The translations under genes were made by a program, and so were the position numbers. Positions 8,344 through 17,400 of a stretch of 28,503 bases of DNA are shown piece after piece. This stretch comes from Spirogloea muscicola (taxonomy: Eukaryota > Streptophyta > Zygnematophyceae > Spirogloeales > Spirogloeaceae): assembly GCA_009602725.1 (NCBI GenBank), contig WELB01000345.1, positions 1-28,503 on the forward strand, written 5' to 3'. Every line of letters begins with the position of its first letter. The first letter of the stretch is position 1. Under the pieces are notes generated by a model, which saw only the letters and a program-made list of their open reading frames with translations, did not search any database and was not told the DNA's origin.

Positions 8344-8544
8344 GAGCTATACGAAGTTGACGAAATTATAGGTGGCAGAACGTCGACAAATGGGACATGG
8401 GAATTCCTTGTTCAGTGGACAGGCTTTGATGAAAGCACTGACTCCTGGGAATCAGCCAAAACTCTCGAAAACGCCAAGGACTTAGTAAACGCTTACCGTG
8501 CTAAGGCGAAGGGAAAATGGGCGTGCGAGGACGCACGCCTTTGA
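8344..8544 (+). pseudogene. chromodomain at the end of the chromovirus polyprotein
   Basis: The reading ELYEVDEIIGGRT, then GTWEFLVQWTGFDESTDSWE and LENAKDLVNAY, has the three aromatic strands and C-terminal helix of a chromodomain. The aromatic positions (Y near the start, W and F/W in the core) are retained. It is open from 8266 to the TGA at 8542-8544. In chromoviruses this domain follows integrase and is known to steer integration. It is the best preserved part of this element. Confidence 0.85.
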
Positions 8545-8552
8545 GGGGAGAG
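8543..8552 (+). promoter_or_regulatory. candidate polypurine tract
   Basis: GAGGGGAGAG directly follows the polyprotein stop and directly precedes TGTGTAACGAGG-like sequence. This is the expected spot for second-strand priming next to a 3' LTR. Confidence 0.5.
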
Positions 8553-8782
8553 CTGTGTAACGAGGTTACGTGGCTGGAACATCAATACCATGGGAATGAT
8601 AGCTGGAGTGTACTGGGGAGGCTAACCGCCTCACCAGTCGGGCGAAGGACGACGCGCGACATTGGACAAAGCGCAAACCTGAACAGCGGCGCGTGATGGT
8701 GATGAAGAGACAAACTGGAGTTCTAGCGCGCGACGGCGACGAAGGCACAACTCAATATAATGACTTCTGTCAGTAGTACAGC
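8553..8782 (+). repeat. candidate 3' LTR or LTR fragment
   Basis: It begins near TGTGTAACGAG after the purine tract and may end near GTAGTACAGCA. It contains a CTCAATATAATGACTTC-like AT-rich patch that could be a promoter or poly(A) region. No second copy was seen upstream of gag, so the ends and identity are inferred from position only. Confidence 0.35.
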
Positions 8783-9100
8783 ATGTTAGTAGACATGAGT
8801 GGTGATTGACTAGTGGTAGGCCGTGGGGGTTCCTCTCAAGGAATTTCTCTGGGTGCCCGAATCTTCCTGATTAGGAACCCCTCCCCGCGATTGGCGGCGA
8901 CTCCAGCGGCGGAGGCGCGGCCACGCGTGGACATTCTGTGAGGGCCTGTGGCGAATGGCCGGACGCCATGTGGCGGGAGGCAGGGCTCCGCGACACCTCG
9001 ATGGGTTTCTATTAGGGGGGAGAAGCAGACGAAGAAGAAGTGGCTCTCTCCTCCCCCTGTTCTGACATAGCATCTTCAGGCCCCTTTGCTAAACGCTTCT
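8783..9100. other. no gene recognised
   Basis: GC-rich sequence with a minus-strand open frame at 8810-9073 that is Arg/Pro-rich and shows no domain. Nothing else stands out before the fold-back repeat. Confidence 0.3.
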
Positions 9101-9102
9101 AG

Positions 9103-9250
9103 GCCCCTCCGAACCTTTGTCAATTTTTTTTGGGCTGGCTTTTCGCAGCCCTTGCACCCATTGGAAGGATTTCTCGCTCTCTCAATGTGGGCAAGGGCTG
9201 TGAAAAGCCAGCCCGGAAAGAAATGACAAAGGTTCGAAGGGGCCATATGA
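9103..9250. repeat. fold-back (inverted repeat) element A
   Basis: The left arm runs from GAACCTTTGTCAATT (about 9110) through GGGCTGGCTTTTCGCAGCCC to TTGC (9155). The right arm runs from GCAAGGGCTGTGAAAAGCCA (about 9190) through GCCCGGAAAGAAATGACAAA to GGTTCGAAGGGGCC. Over about 45 nt the arms are reverse complements with few mismatches, around a 35-nt loop. It is preceded by GTTCTGACATAGCATCTTCA, which recurs at element B. Confidence 0.8.
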
Positions 9251-9469
9251 CGGAGGGGCCGAAAACGGGGTGACCCTTGTGTTTTGAAGTCTTGGCATCT
9301 TCAACCTTTGGCTTGTTGCTCTCTTTGACCCACTAAGTGCTTCGGCTCCAAACCTCTGTCGATCCCCATTCTTTCAAAGGAAGTCAAAGGAAGGCGCATG
9401 GTGCGCATGTAATGAAAGACAATACAGTATTCAAACAAGAGCAGTAGAGAAGGACGCTTCCAGGAGAGG

Positions 9470-9575
9470 GCGGTGGCTGTGAGAGGCCAGCCCAGGAAAA
9501 AGAAAGTTCGAATGGGCCAGGGTAAGCGCTAAAGCACACAGGGAATCAATTAGCTACGAAACACTCAGTAACCTC
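9470..9575. repeat. partial copy of the fold-back right arm and tail
   Basis: GGCTGTGAGAGGCCAGCCC, AAGTTCGAATGGGCCAGGG and AGCTACGAAACACTCAGTAA match the right arm and tail of element B (9800-9917). This is a truncated family member. Confidence 0.55.
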
Positions 9576-9645
9576 TGCTGAGCCGAAGCAGGAGAAGAAG
9601 GGCTCGCCCATTGAGGCTCGCCTACTGAGTCGTCCATCCTCCCCC

Positions 9646-9917
9646 GTTCTGACATAGCATCTTCAGGGCCCCTTCATAGCTGCTTAGTGCTTCTAGGCCC
9701 CTCCGTCATTTAACCCCTTCGAACCTTTGTCAATTCTTTTCGGGCTGGCTTTTCACAGCCCTTGCCCCCATTGGGAGAGCCACGGCTTTCATTGAGGATA
9801 GGGCTGGGAAAGGCCGGCCCAAACAAAAGAATGAACAAATAACGAGAAGGGGCCAGGGAAAGCACTAAGAAGAAAAGCAAAAGAAAGAAATAAGCAGCTA
9901 CGAAGCACTCAGTAACC
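9646..9917. repeat. fold-back element B
   Basis: It repeats the GTTCTGACATAGCATCTTCA start of element A and the GAACCTTTGTCAATTCTTTT plus GGGCTGGCTTTTCACAGCCC left arm. A more diverged right arm (GGGCTGGGAAAGGCCGGCCC to GAAGGGGCC) follows from about 9800. The tail AGCTACGAAGCACTCAGTAA is shared with the partial copy at about 9551. It ends about 350 nt upstream of the lectin/LRR gene start, so it may be part of that gene's 5' flank. Confidence 0.7.
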
Positions 9918-10266
9918 AGGAGAGGCCCCCCAAAACGACATCGAGTACCGCAGAGGCCCGGGCTTGTAACCTCCGGAGTTAGTGTTGAGCCAGATTCCAC
10001 GCGGCGTCAAGTGCACGAGGCTGGAAGGCGGGCGGGCCGCCCTGCGAGGGGGGCCCAGGACTTTCTGTTGACCTTCTGAGGACCTCTGCGGCATCGTGCG
10101 ATCAATAATCCGACGGTTGCTGCGGCTCCTGGCCGCCCTCGGAGATCGACTTACTCGTCGATGCGGCAGATCCGACGGCGCAGACTGGCCAGCTCGTGCT
10201 CTTCTCCCGCATCCCGGAGGCTGTGGTTGAGACCACTCGAGAGCCGCCTCCTCGGCGCGCGCGGCC
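9918..10266 (+). promoter_or_regulatory. 5' flank of the lectin/LRR gene, no core motif recognised
   Basis: The GC-rich stretch before the ATG shows no TATA box that I would defend. The start context is GCGGCCATGGC, with purine at -3 and G at +4, a favourable eukaryotic context. Long minus-strand open frames (9909-10721 and 10102-10737) are shadows of the GC-rich coding sequence. Confidence 0.3.
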
Positions 10267-11441
10267 ATGGCTGTCACGACGGCGGCGGCGGCGGCGATGC
10301 TCTTGGCTCTGTCGGCCGTCATGGCTGTTGGCGCCCGGAAGGAAACGACTTCGCTTGGCGGCGGCGCCTGCCTGCCGGGCTTCGCGCCGGGGCCGCGCTC
10401 CGGGGCGTGCCTGCTGGCGGCGCCCGGCCCGGCGTCCTTTGGCCAGGCCGAGGCGGAGTGCCAGGTCTCCCCACTCCCTGCCGCCGCTCCTGAGCCGCTC
10501 GTGCCATCGCCTCGCCGTCGTCGCCACCATTGGTGCCACCATTGACGCCCTGCCTCGTCTGCATGCACAGCAAAGTGGTGGCCGGATGGCGACGCTCCTG
10601 GGGCGCTTGGCGCTCGAGGACGCGTCGGAGCTGTGCCGAGCGTTATCCGGCGGCACTGGCGAGAGTGTTGGGTGCTTCGTGGGCGCCACTCGTGGGCCAG
10701 AACCAGGTGCGCAGCTCTCAAGATACCCAGTATGCAACTCCCTTCAGCTCGTGCTGCAAAGTCGCCAATTGAGTATATGCCGCTTGCGTCAAGACGCGTG
10801 CCTCCGCGGCTTCTCTGCGGCAGGCCCGCCGTGGAGGTGGACGGAGCCCTGCGCGACCGTCTCCACAGACCTGTGGCTGGCCACTACGACGCCCTCTTTC
10901 TCAGCGACTGGTGAGCTCCACTAAACCCAACCTCGCCCACTCGCGTCCGCGCTGTGGCTGACGCCGCAGAGGGGCCGATGCCAATGCTGAAGACTGTGGT
11001 GGGTGGCATGCAGTGCCGCCACTGAGATGGTGGCGGCAGGAAGAGCTGCAGCAGGCAGCTGCAGCAGCAACAAAGGCAGTGGGCCGCTGTGCTCACGTGG
11101 TGCCAGAAGCCGGTAAGGCCCACGCCGGCCTGGTCCCAGTGGCGTGTGCCTCGACAGCGCCATTCATCTGCTCGCAGTCGGCTTGCAGCGCGACGCTGTC
11201 ATTGGCGATCAGTGCCACCTCCCAGGGCCTCGCTGAGGTGCTGCTTGGCTTCCGCCACGCCAACGGCGCCAGTAGTGGTGGCGAGCGGCGGCACTTGAGA
11301 GTGGAGTCGAAGACATCAAAGACAAAAACGAAGACAAAGAAAAGTAAAGAGTCAAAGAAAAAGCCGGGCGGCACAAAGCACGATGGCAGACCGCGACACA
11401 GCTGCAATCACCACCCTGGCCACCACCACATCCGCTGCTTG
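10267..11441 (+). CDS. exons 1-4: signal peptide, C-type lectin domain, basic His-rich tail
   Basis: Residues 1-23 are a hydrophobic signal (AAAAAMLLALSAVMAVGA). The lectin fold is read from ACLPGFAPGPRSGACLL, ASFGQAEAEC (residue 65), SGGRMATLL (about 68-76), C88, GCFVGATR (100-107), PPWRWTE (113-119), RCAHVV (165-170) and VACASTAPFICS (183-194). These match the C-type lectin pattern, in which a Cys pair opens the domain, a GG.LA.L motif and a WxW strand follow, and a Cys...PFIC end closes it. It is closest in my recollection to the ectodomain of plant C-type lectin receptor kinases. A canonical Ca/sugar EPN or QPD motif is not seen, so sugar binding is uncertain. A Lys/Thr-rich run and HHPGHHH follow the fold. 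Confidence 0.72.
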
Positions 11442-14400
11442 GTAAGGGTGCCCGCTCTGCTTGCTGCAGCCCTGCGAGCATTTTGAGAGCTTGGGCTTTG
11501 TCTGCAGAAGTTGGGCCTGCACCCAATAGGGCCTGCTGTAGGAGATAGTATCAGAAGATTGCTGTCACTGATACGGCTCAATATTGTGGTGCCGCTGCAG
11601 CCGCACCAGATGCCGCCGCCAACAGGGAGGGCGCCGACCAAGAAGCCGCAGTCGCCTCCACCATCAAGCAGGCCTCATTCACCCAAGCGGCTGTCACTGC
11701 CACCACCTCCTCGCCGCTCGCCTCCTCCCAAGCGACACTCGCCTCCACTGCTCAACCAACAACCGCCTTCTTTGCGTAAGCCACACTCGCCTTCGTCCAA
11801 GACGCACAGGCCCCCACCGAGGGGGGCGGCCCCACCTCCATCACCGAAGAAGCCTTCCCGTCTTCGGCCAGTGAGGGCCTCCACACCTCCTCCGACAAAG
11901 GCCATCCCACCTCCTCCCTCTGTCAGTAAGCAGGCCCAGGCGGGCGTGTCGCTACTGGCCTTCAAGGCCGCTGTCCGAGATCCCCACGGCTACCTCACCA
12001 ACTGGATTGGCACCACACCATGCACCTCTGGTTGGAATGGAGTCTACTGTGAGGACCAGGCTGTGGCCGCCGCCAGCCTCCCAGCAGAGGCCTCAGCATT
12101 TGGGGCCACCCTGGCAGTCAGGGCTGTGGCGGTGCAGCCTCAGATGGTCGTCACTGGCCTGGACCTCAACGGCTTTGGCCTTCATGGCTACGTTCCGCAG
12201 TTCCTGCGCAACCTCCCGGTGAGCACCGGGAGCTCTCCTCTCAGCATGCGTAACCGCAACTCTGCTGCAGCGTGAATGAGCAGTGCCTTGCAGAGACTTC
12301 ACAGCCTGGCAAGGTCGAGCTTGTTGGTGTGACCTGGCGGCTTGCAAGACCTCAATCTCCATCAGAACGACCGGAGGATAAGGGCAGCGCAGAAAGGGCA
12401 GAAGGGACAAAGAGTGAAGATGGCTGGAGAGGAGAGGGGTGAGGGCATGCAGGAAAAGGACAGTGTCAGCTGTACCAAACTCTGAACATGTCCATGTTGG
12501 TCTTATGGCTCCTCTGCTTGACCATTGCACGCAGGACCTTGGCTTCATTCATGCAAGCCAGAACTTCTTCGTCGGCGCACTGCCAGATCTAAGCGGACTG
12601 AGTCTGCTCGCTGAGATTGACTTCTCGCTCAACCTCCTGTCGGGCCCGCTGCCGCTGTGGGTCACAGCACTGCCTGCCCTGCGTTTCCTGGACCTGCGCC
12701 ACAACAGCTTCACAGGCGTGCTTCCACCATCGCTATTCAGCACGCGGTTGGACGTGCTCGCAGTGAACAACAATGCCCTCAAGGAGCCAATTCCGAACAA
12801 TCTGGGCTCCCTCCCGGTCTCGCTCGCCATTCTCGCCCACAACGCACTCGGCGGGCTGATTCCCGCCAGCATTGGGCAGCTCGCGCCGACGCTGTCGGAG
12901 CTTGTGCTGCTCGACAACGGCCTCATTGGTGGCCTCCCCGCAACCATCACCCAGCTCCGCTCCACGCTTGTACTCAACTTTGCTGACAACCGTCTCAACG
13001 GCGGCCTCCCCCTCGACATTGGCAATCTCACAAGCCTCGTCCAGGTGACTAGCCAACTTGTTGTGTTCCTCATTGCTGTTATTCTGCCGTAAATAGCTCT
13101 GACGGGACTCGCAGCGTGGCCTCCAGCTGGACATTGCGGGCAACCGCTTCGCAGGCAACATCACCACCTCGGGGGTGTTCTTCTTACCCAATCTGCAGGT
13201 ACATCTCCCACTCATGTGCCCTTCTGCCAAGAAAGCCAAAGTTGCAGGTTGACCAACACTAACTCTCTTTGGACCTAGCAACATGGGGCGAGCTGCTTGG
13301 GGCTAGTCATCACTGTATGTTCCTCGGGTGGTATGCCAAAGAGCATGCCCAGTGCGGCTGCTGCTTCATGCCTTGGTGCTTCTTCCTCGTGTCGCGTGCT
13401 GAGCTTAAGGCAATTGCTCTGCTCTTGCAGCTATTCGACTATCAAGACAACTTTTTTGTGGGCAAGCCGCCCCCCAATACAACAATTGACGTTGTCATTG
13501 GCGAGGATTGCACCAGCGGTCACTGCCAGGCATTTGGCCCACCACCTCCTGGTAATTGGCATCCAGTCCAGGCCTCTCTTTTGCTTTCACAGTAGGCTGG
13601 TTTCCACAGGTCAAGAGCTGCTCATGTGTTACTTCAGATATTGACGGAGTTTCAGGCTGTCAGCGCTGTTGAATGTTGTTAGAACAACCTTTGCCAAATC
13701 TTCAGTAGAGTGGTTCATCACAAAGGTCACCGGTTGACATGTCACCTGTGTCTTTTGATGCCACAGTGGGTGCAGTTCTGCAACCGCCAATCCCAGTTCC
13801 GCTGCTATCCCCGCCTCCACCTCCACTGCTCTCTCCACAAGTGCCGTCGCTATCACCCTCGCCAACAACATTGTCCCCACTGTTGTCGCCAACAACATCA
13901 CCCCCACTATTGTCGACCCCCTACAGTCCGCCGCCACTGCCATCGCTACCAGCCCTGCCACCACCACCGTCGCCTCCCCATGGAGCATCACCGATCTCTC
14001 CACCTTCGCCTCCAACAGCCCCCACTCTCCTGTCGCCGCCGCCGTCGCTGTTGCCGAGCCTCAGCCCGCCTTTACTGCCGCCATTGGCATCACCACCGCT
14101 GCCACCTGAGCTCCCGTCGACACCACGTCCGCCGCCATTCTCCCCACTATCCCCGCCACCACTGACCCAGCCGTCGCCCCCAGTGGTACCCTTTCCACCG
14201 TCTCCACTGGCATCAGAAGTGCCGCCTCCCGAGTCGCTTTCTCCGCCCCCTCCGCCGCCCCATTTGTCCCCAACACCGCCCCCAGGTCCAATGTCGCTTT
14301 TGGCCCCTCCGGCACCACCTCCTTCCCCAGCGCCTCCCCTGCTGCCGTCGCCACCATCGTCAATCTCGCCACCATTCCCACCCCCGCTGACCCAGTCGTC

Positions 14401-17400
14401 GCCTCCGCCGCCGTCGCCCCCAGTGGTGCTTCCTCCTCCAACACCTCCCCCACCATCACCGCCACCACAGGAGCCTCCTCCGCAGCCACCATTGCCACCG
14501 CCATTCTTGGTGCCACCCCCTTCACCGTCACCACCGCCGCCGTCCCCTCCGTTGCCGCCATCGCCACCACCTTTGCCGCCGTCGCCCCCAGTGCTGCTTC
14601 CTCCTCCAACGCCGCCCCCACCGTCACCGCCACCTCAAGAGCCTCCTCCGCAGCCACCATTGCCACCGCCATTCCTGGTGCCACCCCCTCCACCGTCACC
14701 ACCGCCGTCGTCCCCTCCGTTGCGACCACCGCCGCCACCACCACCGCCGCCGCCACCACCACCTCCTGGTGATTGTCATCCAGTCTAGGCCTCTCTATGG
14801 CTACCACAGTATGACACATTGGTGGTTAAGAGCTGCTAGAGTGCTACTTTGGATGATTGAAGGGGTTTGAGAAAAGGCTGTCAACGCTCTTAAATGTTGT
14901 CATTATCAAACTGTGCCAAATGTCAATAGAGTGGCTGAAAACTAGAGCAACCTATTGACATCTCACATGCTGTCCTTTGCTGCCACAGTGGGTGCACTTA
15001 TGCGACCGCCACCCCCAGTTCCGCTGCTATCCCAACCCCCATCTCTCCTGCCGCCGCCGCCGTCGCCGTCGCCATTGCAGCTCAGCCCGCCTTTGCTGCC
15101 GCCATTGGCGCCACCACCGCCGCCGCCTGAGCTCCCGCCGCCGCCACCTCCGTCATTCTCGCCACCATTCCCGCCCCCCCTGGCCAAATCGTCGCCTCCG
15201 CCGCCGTCGCCCCCAGTGGTGCTTCCTCCTCCAACACCTCCCCCACCATCACCGCCACCACAGGAGCCTCCTCCGCAGCCACCATTGCCACCGCCATTCT
15301 TGGTGCCACCCCCTTCACCGTCACCACCGCCGCCGTCCCCTCCGTTGCCGCCATCGCCACCACCTTTGCCGCCGTCGCCCCCAGTGCTGCTTCCTCCTCC
15401 AACGCCGCCCCCACCGTCACCGCCACCTCAAGAGCCTCCTCCGCAGCCACCATTGCCACCGCCATTCCTGGTGCCACCCCCTCCACCGTCACCACCGCCG
15501 TCGTCCCCTCCGTTGCCGCCACCGCCGCCACCACTGCCGCCGTCGCCCCCAGTGGCGCTTCCTCCTCCAACGCCTCCCCCGCCATCACCGCCACCACAAC
15601 AACCCCCTCCGCCGTCACCACCGCTGCCTTCCCATCCGTTGCCACCGCCGCCGCCACCACCACCGCCGCCGCCACCACCACCGCCGCCGCCACCACCACC
15701 GCCGCCGCCACCGCCACCGCCACTAGTCTTACCGTCGCCAGCGCCTCCCCCACCGCCGAGTTCACCCGGCCCTTTGCTAGACCAAATGGCAATCCTTCTG
15801 GAGCTCAAGGCGGTGCTCATCGGTACGTCAGAGCAAGTCGCCACCTGGAATACGTCCAACCCCTGCGACGGCTGCATTCCTGGCACGGAGGCATCATGTG
15901 CATGGGCTGGAGTGACTTGCGATGACCAAGGCTCTGTGATCAGGATCAACCTTGACCAATCTTATCATAGCTACGTCGGCGGCATTCCGGCCAGCCTTGG
16001 CAGCCTCGCCAGCCTTCAGCAGCTATCGCTGCCAGTCCAAGGCTTCACTGGCCCCATCCCACCGGAGCTCGGCAATCTCGCCAATCTGCAAATCTTGTGA
16101 GGCTCCAACACATGCATTGGCAGGCATGCGAATGAGAGATTGCACATGCTTTGCGCCTCCCTCTCCTCTCCACTTCATCGTAGAGGGCTTGGGCTTAGGC
16201 AGGAGACATGTTTGGGTTCATGAGGTAAGTCCCAGGCTTGAGGCTGTGGGCAGCATTGCTTCTTGTTTCAGTAAAGGTTTGGGGAAGCCATACAGTCAAG
16301 AGTTGGTCCGCTAGGCTTGGGCCAGTATTTTACTCACGCTAGTCAAGTCATCAAGGGATATTTGTTGGTAGAAGTGCCATGGCTTATGTAGTTGGTGCCC
16401 ATGTTGACCTTTCATTCGCGTTAACTGTTGATAGAGTGTGCTTCAGAGTCGCTTATGCTCGCCAAGCTTGTTCTGCGTGTGGCCAGGGACCTGTCGGGCA
16501 ACTACCTGCAGGGGCCCATTCCTACAACGCTGGGCTCGCTGCCGCTGCTTAACAACCTCGACTTAAGTGAAAACAGGCTATCTGGCAACATTCAAGCTGT
16601 CATCGGTCTCCAGTCGCTGACTGTGCTCTATGTTGGCAAGAACTATTTCTCTGGCGACATTGTGGGCCTCCAGCCGGGGCTACGAGAACTGGAAATCAAC
16701 TCCAATTACTTCGTTGGGGCAGCCACTCAATTCAGCTCTGGAACGGATAATTGCTTTGGGGTTAGCAAGGGCGTGTCCGTTTCTGGACAACGCACTTGGC
16801 AAGATTGCTTTGCATTCTATGAGCTCGCAGCGCTCCCGCCGACAACCACAGCAAGCCTCCTCGCTCTCAAGGTTGAGCTTGGTAATCCTGTTGAGTTGAA
16901 TTGGAACTCCAGCAACGCCGTTGACCCCTGCGCTGGCTGTCCCGATGGCTGCATCCTTACACGGCTCGATTGTGACTACTTTGGGCACGTCACAGCTCTT
17001 GATCTGTTATCTCTATACAATGCCGATGGTCGCCCATTCCCAATGACATTGACAAATCTGACGACCCTACAACAGCTTAACATTCAATCTAGCGGCCTCT
17101 ACGGGTCCATCCCAGCATTCGTCACATCCCGATTGCTCCTCCTCACGGACCTTTCACTCTACAACAACCAGCTTAGTGGACCTATACCAACAGACATTGG
17201 CAACTTGGACTTGCTAAACAGCCTGGACCTTTCTTATAATCTGCTGAGCGGGGTCCTCCCAGAGTCTTTTGTGGGCTGCGTCACCTTGTCTTCGCTCCAT
17301 CTCAATGACAACCAGCTGAGCGGGCCTGTCCCGGCGGTCATTGGCAATCTGGACGCATTACGCATTGTGTCTTTGGATGACAACCTTCTCAGTGGGGGGC

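Larger units (their letters stand above)
2543..8560 (+). mobile_element. degenerate Ty3/gypsy chromovirus, interrupted by an insertion
   Basis: Remnants appear in canonical Ty3/gypsy order on one strand: gag (2543-3024), a zinc knuckle (about 3108-3190), retropepsin (about 3440-3560), reverse transcriptase (3711-4200), the rest of the reverse transcriptase with the start of RNase H (7541-7925), an integrase tail (about 7981-8140) and a chromodomain (8344-8544). A purine-rich tract follows. Stops, frameshifts and missing catalytic residues show that it is dead. RNase H core and the integrase HHCC and DDE core are absent, implying an internal deletion near 7925-7981. The reverse transcriptase is split by foreign sequence at about 4201-7558. 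The C-terminal chromodomain assigns it to the chromovirus branch. Confidence 0.8.

Noticed and set aside
10102-10737. Minus-strand open frames of 211 and 270 codons over the lectin exons
   Set aside because: GC-rich antisense frames with Arg/Ala/Gly bias and no domains. The plus strand carries a signal peptide, lectin motifs and matched introns.
14061-14819. Long minus-strand open frame of 252 codons, Val/Ala-rich, opposite Pro exon A (similar ones at 15082-15792 and 15428-15949, the latter Gly-rich)
   Set aside because: These are composition shadows: CCN codons read backwards give NGG/GGN or GTG/GCG-type codons with few stops. The plus strand has splice sites, homology and domain context.
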